DNA from: Pseudomonas sp. 8Z
GTDB taxonomy: Bacteria > Pseudomonadota > Gammaproteobacteria > Pseudomonadales > Pseudomonadaceae
DNA: 64,000 bases
Direction: 5' to 3'
NCBI RefSeq assembly: GCF_902506535.1
Contig: NZ_LR733827.1
Span: forward strand, 445,755 to 509,754
Below are positions 48,134-57,145 of the stretch, in pieces. A program made the position numbers and the translations under genes. The notes below the pieces were generated by a model. That model ran no database searches and had not been told where the DNA came from. It saw nothing but the letters and a program-made list of their open reading frames with translations. The number at the start of each line of letters is the position of its first letter. Position 1 is the first letter of the stretch.

Positions 48134-51100
48134 ATGAATGCGACCAACCAACAGGCCTTTGTCGAAATCGCCCAGCGCCTGGCCTCGCTGCCAGCGGACA
48201 AGAAGCAACTGTTCCGTCAGCGCCTGGCCGAGAAGGGCATCGATAGCTGGCGCCTGCCTATCGTCCCGGCCACTGGCGGGGAGGGGGCCGCGGTGCCGCT
48301 GGCCCATGCGCAACTGCGTTTTCTCTCCGCTGAGGCCCTGAGCAGCCGCGCGCTGTACAACCTCTGCTCGGTGCTGCGCTTCGATGGTCGGCTGGATCTG
48401 GCCTGCCTGCAGCAGGCCATGCAGCAACTGGTGCAGCGCCACGCCATCCTGCGCACCCGCTATCTGGCCGATGCCCATGGCCGCTTGCAGGCGCATTGCG
48501 AGCCCTGGACGGCGGGCCTACCAGCGGTTGAGCCGTTGCCGCCAGAAGCTATCGCCGACCCGCAGCAATGGTGCGCCGACGAGTACGCCCGGCAACTGGC
48601 CGAGCCCTTCGACCTGAGCCGCGAGATGCCCTGGCGCTGGCGTGCGTTCAGCGATGCTGAGCAGGGCAGCACCTGGCTGTTCTTTACCATCCACCACGTT
48701 GCCTACGACGCCTGGTCGGCCCAGCAACTGACCCGCGAACTGGCCGAGGGCTACCGCGCGCTGAGCCTGGGCGAACCCGCTCAGCAGCCATCGCTCAGCA
48801 TCCAGTACGCCGACTACGCAGCCTGGGAGCACGAATGGTTAGCCAGCGACGCCTGCCGCCAGCAGCTCGATTACTGGCGCAACCAGTTGGCCGATGCGCC
48901 TGGCCCGTTGGCTCTGCCATACGACCACCCGCAGCCGCCGACCAACCAGCGCCGCCACAGTGGTGCAGTGCGAGTGCGCGAGCTGCCGGCTACCTTGTCG
49001 GCGCAGGTCGATAAGGCGATTCGTGAGCAGGGCGTGACCCTGTACATCTTCGGCCTGACGGCCTTCGCCTGCCTGCTGGCGCGCTACAGCGGCGAACGCG
49101 ACCTGTGCCTGGGCACCTCGGTGGCACAACGCGATCGCCCCGAGCTGGCGCCGCTGATTGGGCCGCTGCTCAACACTCTGGTGTTGCGTCAACGCCTGGA
49201 GGATGACCCGGACTTTCGCAGTGCTCTGCTGCGCACTCGCGACAGCGTGGCAGCCGCCTTCGACCAGCAGACCCTGCCTTTCGAGAAGGTGCTCGAAGCG
49301 CTCGACCGACCGCGCTCCAGCCCGTTGTTCCAGGCCATGTTCGTCCAGGTCGAATTGCCGGAAAGCCGTACCCTGAGCCTGCCGGGCGTGAGCGTCGAAG
49401 TGCTCGACCCGCCGCAGCGCCATGCCCGTTTCGACCTGACTCTGCGCTTGCTGCGCTGCGCCGATCAGCGCCTGCGCTGCGAGCTGGAATACAGCGACGA
49501 GCTGTTCGAGGCCGCCACCATCGAACAACTGCTCGACGATCTGCAGGCCATCCTGCAGGACGCATCAAGCAATCCCGAACAGCGGCTGTCGGCGCTGCGC
49601 CTGGCCTCGCCGCGCAGTGAACTGCAGGGCCCCGCGCTGGACACCAGCCCCGAACCGCTGGATCGCCAGGTGCAGCAATGGGCCGCGCGCACGCCACAAG
49701 CGCCCGCCCTGTGCGATGCCCGGCAGACGCTGGCCTATGGCGAACTGGCCAATGCCGTGCAGGCCCTGGCGCTGCGCTTGGCCGAGCAGGGCATTGGCCC
49801 TGGCCAGGTGGTGGCCCTGTGCATGCCGCGCAGCGCCGAGCAGGTGCTGGCGCTGCTGGCTTGCTGGCAACGTGGCGCTACCTGCCTGTTTCTCGATCCG
49901 GCGCAGCCCGCGCAGCGTCTTGAGCAACTGCTTGCAAGCAGCGCGGCGAGCCTGCTGCTGACCCTGACCGAGGCGCCAGCGCTGAACGGCGCGGTGGCGC
50001 GCTTGCAACTGAGCGCCGCCGATCTCGCCGCCCCCGCACCGCAGCAGCCGGCGGTCAGCCTTAGCCAGCCCGAGCAGGCCGCCTACCTGATCTATACCTC
50101 GGGCTCTACCGGCCAGCCCAAGGGCGTGCTGGTCAGCCATGCCAACCTGGCGCACTACGCCGTTGCCGTCAGCCAGCGTTTGCAGGCCAGTGCCGGCAGC
50201 CGTTGGGCGACCCTGGCCACGGTGGCCGCCGACCTCGGCCTGACCTGCGTATTTGCCGCCTTGCACTCAGGTGATCCGCTGATCCTGCCGGAGGCCGCGC
50301 TGGCTTTCGATCCACCGGGCTGGGCCGACTTCCTGGCGCAGCATCCCGTCGACTGCCTGAAGATCGCCCCCTCGCACCTGCGCGGCCTGCTGGCGCTGGA
50401 CGATGCTCGGCGGGTACTGCCGCGTCGCTTGCTGATCCTCGGCGGTGAAGGTTTCGATGCGGCGTTGTTCGCGCGCATCCGCGAGCTGGCGCCGACGCTG
50501 CGTGTGTTCAACCACTATGGCCCGTCGGAAACCACCGTCGGCGTGGTCTGTGGCGAGGTGACTGAGGCCGGGCAGGGCGCTTACCTGCCGCTGGGCCAAC
50601 CATTGGCCGGTGCCGAACTGCGTATCGTCGATGTCGCGGGCCAGACGGTGCCGCACGGCGTGGCCGGTGAGCTGCTGATCGGCGGCCCGCAGGTCGCACA
50701 GGGCTACCTCGGTCAGCCCGAAGCCACAGCCGCTGCCTTTATCGAGGACGCAGGGCGGCGCTTCTACCGCAGCGGCGACCGCGTGCGCCTGGATCAGCTC
50801 GGGCGCCTGCTGTTCCTCGGGCGCCAGGACGATCAGGTGAAGATTCGTGGTTTCCGCGTCGAACCCGGCGAGGTCAGCGCCTGGCTGAGCCGACAGTCGC
50901 TGGTGCGCGAAGCCGCCGTGCTGGCGCGCGAGATTCAGGGTCGTCTGCAACTGGTGGCCTATGTCGCGCCGCGCCTGACCCCGGACGAGCTGAGCGCCCT
51001 CCAGGCGCAGGCCCGTGCGCAACTGCCTGAACCTCTGCAGCCGGCGTATTGGTCGAGCCTGGACGCCCTGCCGCTGACTGCCAATGGCAAGCTGGATCGC

Positions 51101-54100
51101 CGTGCCTTACCCGAGCCGCAAACCAGTGTGGTCGTGGATGAGAGTGGGCAGGCGCCGCAGAGTGCCAGCGAGGTGTTGTTGGCGCGGCTGTGGTGCCAGG
51201 TGCTGGGTTGCGCCTCGGTCTGTCGCCAGGACGATTTCTTCGCCCTCGGCGGCGACTCGATCCTCAGCCTGCAACTGATCGGCCTGGCCGCGCGCGAAGG
51301 TCTGCGCCTGCAACCACGCGACGTGCTTGAACAATCAACCCTGGCGGCCATGGCGGCGAGTGCCGACTGCCGCGCGCAGCCGCGCCTGGCCAGTATTCTG
51401 GCGGCCTTCCGTGAATTGCTCGGCCAAGCGCAACTGGGCCTGGACGACGACTTCTTCGCTGCTGGCGGCGATTCGATCCTCAGCCTGCAACTGATCGCCC
51501 GGCTGCGCCAGGCCGACCTGCGCCTGATGCCGCGCCAGTTGCTGGAAAACCCCACGCCACGACAACTGGCGGCTGCGCTGGAGCCTGCGCCTGAACCCGC
51601 AGCGCCGCCGCCAGCACAGGTCAGCGCCGTGGCACGGCTGTCCCATGCTCAGGAGCGGCTGTGGTTTATGCAGCAGCTCGAACCCGAAGCCACCGCCTAC
51701 AACGTCACGCAACTGCTGGCCTTGCAGGGTGAGCTGGATGTGCCACGCCTGCGCAGCGCCTGCCTGAGCCTGATCGAGCGCCACGAAGCCCTGCGCTGCC
51801 GCTTCTTCGAGGACAGCGGGCAGGTGCGTCAGCGCCTGGTTGAGGCGCCCGAGGCCAGCTTTACCCTGCATGATCTGCGCGCCTCATCGGCAGCGGAGCA
51901 GGCGGCAGCGATTGCCCAGGCCGCGCAACGGGTCTTCGACCTGGCCCAGGGGCCGCTGGTGGCCATCGACCTGTTTCAGCTTGCCGAAGACGACTATCGC
52001 CTGCTGTTCAATGCCCACCATATCGCCGTAGATGGCTGGTCGATGGGGCTGCTGGTGCAGGATCTGGCCAGCCTCTATGACGGTCGCCCGAGCGCGCCAG
52101 CAACGGGACTGCTCCAGGTGATCGAAGCGCAGCGCCAGGCGCTGGAAGGACAGGCCGGTCAGAAATTGCTCGATTACTGGCAGCAGCGCCTGCAGGGTTT
52201 GAGCGACGAGCCGCTGGTGCTCGGTGAAATGCCGCGCCCGGCATTGCAGGCGTATGCCGGTGTACGGGCGCAATTCCCGCTACCGGGCGAGTTGACCGGC
52301 GCACTCAAAGCCCGTGCCCAGCAGCTTGGTGTGACGCCTTTCGTGCTGTATTTCGCGGCGCAACAACTGCTGCTCTGGAAACATTCCGGGCGCACAGATT
52401 TCGCCATCGGCGTGCCGGTGGCCGGGCGTGAGGCGGCGGACAGCCAAGCGCTGGTGGGCCTGTTCGTCAACACCCTGGCGTACCGCGTGCAGGTCGAACC
52501 GCAGGGCAGTGTGCAGCAGTTCATTCAGGCGCTGGCGCAGCGCCTGAGCGACGATCAGGCCCATCAACAACTGCCGTTCGAGCGTCTGCTCGACGTGCTC
52601 GATGTCGAGCGCAGCCTCGACCGCACGCCGCTGTTCCAGGCCATGTTCAACTATCAGGTCGATCACCTCGGTGCGCGCAACCTGCAATTGCCGGGTGTTA
52701 CGGTCGCGCCGCTGGCGTTGCCGCAAGGCGCGGTCAGCGCCAAGTTCGACCTGACCTTCAACCTGTTCAGCCAGGGCCGTGGCGAGGAGGCCAGCAGCCA
52801 ACTGATCGTCGAATACGCCACCGCGCTGTTCGATGCCGAGCGCATCCAGTGCCTGGTGGATGACTACCTGGCGCTGCTCGGCAATCTGGCCCATCTGGAT
52901 TTGCAGCGGCCACTGCTGGCGCTGCCACTGGCTTCGATAGAGCGTGTGCGCAGTGCCGGTGAGGTGGCTGAGCTGCACGCCGAAGACGACTTCGTGACCC
53001 GCTTCGAGGTGCAGGCCGCGTTGCACCCCGAGCGTACCGCCGTGTTCTGCCGCGACCGGCAACTGAGCTATGGGCAGTTGCAGGCGCAGGCCAACCAGCT
53101 TGCCCATTGGTTGCTGGCGCAAGGCGTAACGGCGGAGTCGACGGTGGCGTTCTGTTTGCCGCGCGATGAGCGTCTGCTGGTGTGCCTGTTGGCTATCCAG
53201 AAGGCCGGGGCGCAGTACCTGCCGCTCGACCCCAGCCATCCGCCTGCGCGCCAGGCCGCCATCTTGCAGCGAGCGCAGCCACGCCTGCTGTTGTGCGAGT
53301 GTGAGGATGAGCATTTCCCGGCCGAGCTGCGCTGTCAGCGCTGGCAGGATCTGCCGTTGTCGGCGCAGCCCGCGTACGCACCGGCGTTGCCGAGGCACCT
53401 GCAGCAACTGGCCTACACCCTCTACACCTCCGGCTCCACCGGGCAGCCCAAGGGCGTGCAGATCAGCCGGGGCAACTTCGCCAACTTCCTCCTGGCGATG
53501 GAGCGCGCCTTGCCGCTGGACGGCGTGCAGCGCTACCTGGCGCTGACCACCGTGACCTTCGATATCAGCGGCCTGGAACTGTGCCTGCCACTGGTACGCG
53601 GGGCCAGCGTGGTGCTCGCCGATGACGAGCAACGCCAGGATCCGCTGCTGTTGGCGCAACTGATCCGTGAGCAGGCGGTGGATCTGATCCAGGCCACCCC
53701 GGCGACCTGGGCCATGCTGCTGCAGGGCGATCACCAGGTGTTGGCCGGGCGTGTCGCTTTGGCCGGTGGCGAGGCACTGGCAGCGGAAATGGCCAGTGCA
53801 CTGAAACCACTGGTGCGCTGCCTGATCAACGTCTACGGGCCGACCGAAACCAGCGTCTGGTCGACCCAAACGCCAGTGACTGAGCTGACTCAGCCGGTGG
53901 TGCCGATTGGCAGGCCGCTGCTCAACACGCGCTGCCATGTGCTCGACGAGTTTCTCTGCGAAGTGCCACCGGGCCGTGCCGGCGAGCTGTATATCGCAGG
54001 CGAAGGTCTGGCCCGTGGTTATGCCGAGCAACCGGCGCTGAGCGCCGAGCGCTTTATTGCCGACCCGTTCGGCACAGGCGGGCGTCTGTACCGCACCGGT

Positions 54101-57100
54101 GATCTGGCACGCTGGCAGGCTGATGGCCAGTTGTACTACCTGGGCCGCAGCGATGATCAGATCAAGCTGCGTGGCTTCCGTATCGAGCTGGGCGAGATCG
54201 AGGCGGCGCTGCTCGCGCATCCTGATGTTGCTCAGGCGGTAGTAGCGGTGCAGGGCGAGCACCTGGCTGCGTTCTGGGTCGCCCAGCCTGGCGCAGAGCC
54301 GAGTGCCGACGCGCTGCGTGGGCATCTGCAAGCACGCCTGCCGGTGTATATGCTGCCAACCCATGTGCAAGCGCTGGACGCCTTACCGCTCAACAGCAAC
54401 GGCAAGGTGGATCGCAAGCAGTTGCCGCAGATGAGTGACGCGCCTCGCACGGCAGATAGCGCACAGCGGCCAATGAGCGCCAGCGAGGCGCTGCTGAGCG
54501 AGATCTGGGCGCAGGTGCTGCAGCTTGAGCAGGTGCCGCTCGATGGGCACTTCTTCCAGCTCGGCGGGCACTCGCTGATGGCTGCGCAGGTGCGCGCGCG
54601 GCTGCGCGAGCAGGGCTTCGAGGTGCCGCTGCGTTGGTTGTTCGAAACGCCAACGCTGACGGAGCTGGCAGCGCGCCTGGAGACCCAGGCCGCCGCTATC
54701 GACCCGGCCACATTGAGCATCGCGCGGGTCGATCAGCAGCTCGACCAGCCGCTGTCGCCGGCGCAACAGCGGGTTTGGCTGATGCAGCAACTGCAGCCCG
54801 GCGACAGCAGTTTCAACATGAGCAGTAATGTGCGCCTGCGTGGTCAGCTCGACGTCGAGGCGCTGCAGCGTGCCTTGCAGCGGGTGGTGCGGCGCCATGC
54901 GATTCTGCGCACCACCTACCATCAGCAGCAGGGGGAGGCGCGCCAGCGCATCCATGCGCAGTCGACGCTGACGTTGCAGCAGGTGAGCGTCAGCGCAGCA
55001 CAGTGGACGCAGGCCGCCCATGAGCTGGCCACGCGGCCGTTCGAGCTAAGCAGCGAGGCGTCTCTGCGTGCGGTGCTGTATCGCCTGGGCGAGCAGGAGC
55101 ATGTGCTGCAACTGGTGTTGCACCATATCGCCTCCGACGGCTGGTCCGGTTCGGTATTGATCGGTGAGCTGGTCGAGGGCTACGAGGCTTATAGCCAGGG
55201 TCAGGCGCCGGTCGAGCAGGAACTGGCAATCCAGTACGTCGACTATGCCGCGTGGCAGGCTTCACCCGCGCTGCGCGCGCGTCAGCGCCTGGGCCAGCAG
55301 TTCTGGCAGCAGACCTTGGCCGGTATTCCAAGCCAGGTGCCATTGCCGTTCGACTTCCCGCGCGCCGAGGCTGATGTCAGCGCTGGGGCGGCGCTGGACT
55401 TCCAGTTGCCGGCAGCGACGCTGGCGCGTCTTGAGGTCTTGCAGCGCGACAGCGGGGTTTCTCTGTTCATGCTGTTGCTGACGGTTTATGCCGCCGTGCT
55501 GCAACGGCAAACCCAGGGCCGCGATCTGGTCATCGGTACCGACGTGGCCAACCGTGAACACCCGGCCACCGAGGCGCTGATTGGCTTTTTCGTCAACCTG
55601 TTGGCGTTGCGCATCCGCGTGCAACCGGAGCTGAGTTTCCGTGAGCAGGCGGCACTGGTGCGCGATGTTTGCCTGGATGCCTTCGCCTGGCAGGACACGC
55701 CGTTCGAGCAGGTGGTCGAATGCCTCGATCTGCCGCGCGTGGCCAATCAGCATCCGCTGCTGCAGACGCTCTTCGTGCTGGACAACACACCACGTCAGGC
55801 GCGGCGTCTGGGCAGTCTCGAAGTGACGCCGCTGACGGGCGAACAACAACACTCCAAGTTCGATATGGCGCTGTTCGCCAGTGCCGACGGCGATGCCCTC
55901 AGCCTGCGCTGGGTGTATCGCACCAGCCTGTTCCGCGCGGCCACTATCGAGCGCCTGCGTGACAGCTTCCTGGCACTGCTTGAGGCCGCACTGGCCGCGC
56001 CGGACAGCCCTATCGACACCTTACCTCTGCCTTCCAAGGGAGCCGCTGCTATGTCCACCGCTACGGACAATCCGCTGCAACGCAAAATGAGCAAACTCGG
56101 CAAGATGCGCCAGAGCGGCCCGGCTGTGGCTGCCGCGCCGATCGAAACCCGGCCACTGCGCGCGGGCTCCAACTTCCCGCTGCTGGTGCAGTTACGTGAT
56201 CGTGAACTGGCGCCTGCGGTTTGGGCCGAAGCCAATCGCGAGAAGGTGGAGGGTTGGTTGCGTGAGCACGGCGGGATTCTCTTCCGTGGTTTCGATCTGC
56301 CCACCCCGGCGGACTTCGAGCAGTTCTGCCAGGCCTTGTGCCCGGAGCTGTACGGCCAGTACGGCGATCTGCCGAAGAAGGAAGGCGGCAAGAAGATCTA
56401 CAAGTCCACGCCGTACCCGAAAGACCGCATGATTCTGTTCCACAACGAGAGCGCCCACCAGCATCGCTGGCCGCGCCGCCAGTGGTTCTATTGCGAGACG
56501 CCGGCGGCCAGCGGCGGTGCCACGCCCATCGTCGACAGCCGTGAGGTGTACCACGAGCTGCCGAGCTGGCTGCAGGACAAGCTGCGGCGCAAGCAACTGA
56601 TGTATGTGCGCAATTTCAGCGCCAGCCTGGACGTCAGTTGGCAGCATTTCTTCCAGACCGAGGAGCGTGCCGAGGCCGAGCGCATCTGCCGCGAGGGCGG
56701 TATCGAATTCGAGTGGCGCGGCGCCAATGAACTGCACACGCGCCAGGTGTGCCCGGCAGTGATTCTGCATCCGCTGACCGGCGAGGCCAGCTTCTTCAAC
56801 CAGATCCAGCTCTACCACCCGGCGTTTCTCGATGCCGATATCCGTGAGCAATTCCTCAAGGGCCGCGACAGCGTGCTGCCTCGGCAGGTGTTCTACGGCG
56901 ATGGCAGCGAGCTGGAAGAGGCCGCCATTGAGGCGATCAACGCCGCCTACGAGCGTTGTGCGGTGCGTTTCGACTGGCAGCGTGGCGATGTGGTGATGCT
57001 TGACAACATGCTGGCCGCCCATGCCCGCGACCCCTTCGAGGGCGAGCGGCGCATCGTCGTCGCCATGGGCGACATCTACCGCCGCGATCAGGTCGCTGCC

Positions 57101-57145
57101 GCACCGGCGCAGGCCGAGGAAAATGCTCTGGAGGTGACACCATGA
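48134..57145 (+). CDS. NRPS 3: C–A(Asp)–T–T–C–A(Gly)–T–C–beta-hydroxylase
   Basis: A 3003-residue synthetase. Module 1: C (HHVAYDAW from H187), A code DLTKIGHVGK (Asp), tandem carriers S1042 and S1114, spaced 72 residues exactly as in NRPS1. Module 2: C (HHIAVDGW from H1295), A code DILQLGVVWK (best match Gly), carrier S2147. A third C domain (HHIASDGW from H2330) has no A domain of its own and must serve the A–T of NRPS4. Residues about 2665–2985 are a SyrP/TauD-type hydroxylase with H2770, E2772 (FHNESAHQHRW), H2963 and R2972. An internal ATG at 56051 (codon 2640) preceded by AAGGGAG could also release the hydroxylase separately. The start lies two bases after the NRPS2 stop region; the end overlaps the NRPS4 start. 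Confidence 0.93.
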   Translation: MNATNQQAFVEIAQRLASLPADKKQLFRQRLAEKGIDSWRLPIVPATGGEGAAVPLAHAQLRFLSAEALSSRALYNLCSVLRFDGRLDLACLQQAMQQLVQRHAILRTRYLADAHGRLQAHCEPWTAGLPAVEPLPPEAIADPQQWCADEYARQLAEPFDLSREMPWRWRAFSDAEQGSTWLFFTIHHVAYDAWSAQQLTRELAEGYRALSLGEPAQQPSLSIQYADYAAWEHEWLASDACRQQLDYWRNQLADAPGPLALPYDHPQPPTNQRRHSGAVRVRELPATLSAQVDKAIREQGVTLYIFGLTAFACLLARYSGERDLCLGTSVAQRDRPELAPLIGPLLNTLVLRQRLEDDPDFRSALLRTRDSVAAAFDQQTLPFEKVLEALDRPRSSPLFQAMFVQVELPESRTLSLPGVSVEVLDPPQRHARFDLTLRLLRCADQRLRCELEYSDELFEAATIEQLLDDLQAILQDASSNPEQRLSALRLASPRSELQGPALDTSPEPLDRQVQQWAARTPQAPALCDARQTLAYGELANAVQALALRLAEQGIGPGQVVALCMPRSAEQVLALLACWQRGATCLFLDPAQPAQRLEQLLASSAASLLLTLTEAPALNGAVARLQLSAADLAAPAPQQPAVSLSQPEQAAYLIYTSGSTGQPKGVLVSHANLAHYAVAVSQRLQASAGSRWATLATVAADLGLTCVFAALHSGDPLILPEAALAFDPPGWADFLAQHPVDCLKIAPSHLRGLLALDDARRVLPRRLLILGGEGFDAALFARIRELAPTLRVFNHYGPSETTVGVVCGEVTEAGQGAYLPLGQPLAGAELRIVDVAGQTVPHGVAGELLIGGPQVAQGYLGQPEATAAAFIEDAGRRFYRSGDRVRLDQLGRLLFLGRQDDQVKIRGFRVEPGEVSAWLSRQSLVREAAVLAREIQGRLQLVAYVAPRLTPDELSALQAQARAQLPEPLQPAYWSSLDALPLTANGKLDRRALPEPQTSVVVDESGQAPQSASEVLLARLWCQVLGCASVCRQDDFFALGGDSILSLQLIGLAAREGLRLQPRDVLEQSTLAAMAASADCRAQPRLASILAAFRELLGQAQLGLDDDFFAAGGDSILSLQLIARLRQADLRLMPRQLLENPTPRQLAAALEPAPEPAAPPPAQVSAVARLSHAQERLWFMQQLEPEATAYNVTQLLALQGELDVPRLRSACLSLIERHEALRCRFFEDSGQVRQRLVEAPEASFTLHDLRASSAAEQAAAIAQAAQRVFDLAQGPLVAIDLFQLAEDDYRLLFNAHHIAVDGWSMGLLVQDLASLYDGRPSAPATGLLQVIEAQRQALEGQAGQKLLDYWQQRLQGLSDEPLVLGEMPRPALQAYAGVRAQFPLPGELTGALKARAQQLGVTPFVLYFAAQQLLLWKHSGRTDFAIGVPVAGREAADSQALVGLFVNTLAYRVQVEPQGSVQQFIQALAQRLSDDQAHQQLPFERLLDVLDVERSLDRTPLFQAMFNYQVDHLGARNLQLPGVTVAPLALPQGAVSAKFDLTFNLFSQGRGEEASSQLIVEYATALFDAERIQCLVDDYLALLGNLAHLDLQRPLLALPLASIERVRSAGEVAELHAEDDFVTRFEVQAALHPERTAVFCRDRQLSYGQLQAQANQLAHWLLAQGVTAESTVAFCLPRDERLLVCLLAIQKAGAQYLPLDPSHPPARQAAILQRAQPRLLLCECEDEHFPAELRCQRWQDLPLSAQPAYAPALPRHLQQLAYTLYTSGSTGQPKGVQISRGNFANFLLAMERALPLDGVQRYLALTTVTFDISGLELCLPLVRGASVVLADDEQRQDPLLLAQLIREQAVDLIQATPATWAMLLQGDHQVLAGRVALAGGEALAAEMASALKPLVRCLINVYGPTETSVWSTQTPVTELTQPVVPIGRPLLNTRCHVLDEFLCEVPPGRAGELYIAGEGLARGYAEQPALSAERFIADPFGTGGRLYRTGDLARWQADGQLYYLGRSDDQIKLRGFRIELGEIEAALLAHPDVAQAVVAVQGEHLAAFWVAQPGAEPSADALRGHLQARLPVYMLPTHVQALDALPLNSNGKVDRKQLPQMSDAPRTADSAQRPMSASEALLSEIWAQVLQLEQVPLDGHFFQLGGHSLMAAQVRARLREQGFEVPLRWLFETPTLTELAARLETQAAAIDPATLSIARVDQQLDQPLSPAQQRVWLMQQLQPGDSSFNMSSNVRLRGQLDVEALQRALQRVVRRHAILRTTYHQQQGEARQRIHAQSTLTLQQVSVSAAQWTQAAHELATRPFELSSEASLRAVLYRLGEQEHVLQLVLHHIASDGWSGSVLIGELVEGYEAYSQGQAPVEQELAIQYVDYAAWQASPALRARQRLGQQFWQQTLAGIPSQVPLPFDFPRAEADVSAGAALDFQLPAATLARLEVLQRDSGVSLFMLLLTVYAAVLQRQTQGRDLVIGTDVANREHPATEALIGFFVNLLALRIRVQPELSFREQAALVRDVCLDAFAWQDTPFEQVVECLDLPRVANQHPLLQTLFVLDNTPRQARRLGSLEVTPLTGEQQHSKFDMALFASADGDALSLRWVYRTSLFRAATIERLRDSFLALLEAALAAPDSPIDTLPLPSKGAAAMSTATDNPLQRKMSKLGKMRQSGPAVAAAPIETRPLRAGSNFPLLVQLRDRELAPAVWAEANREKVEGWLREHGGILFRGFDLPTPADFEQFCQALCPELYGQYGDLPKKEGGKKIYKSTPYPKDRMILFHNESAHQHRWPRRQWFYCETPAASGGATPIVDSREVYHELPSWLQDKLRRKQLMYVRNFSASLDVSWQHFFQTEERAEAERICREGGIEFEWRGANELHTRQVCPAVILHPLTGEASFFNQIQLYHPAFLDADIREQFLKGRDSVLPRQVFYGDGSELEEAAIEAINAAYERCAVRFDWQRGDVVMLDNMLAAHARDPFEGERRIVVAMGDIYRRDQVAAAPAQAEENALEVTP

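Noticed and set aside
38475..48500. Long open frames on the minus strand opposite the NRPS genes (up to about 940 codons)
   Set aside because: High GC and third-position bias create long antisense frames. They lack ribosome sites and domain motifs, while the plus strand carries continuous NRPS domains.
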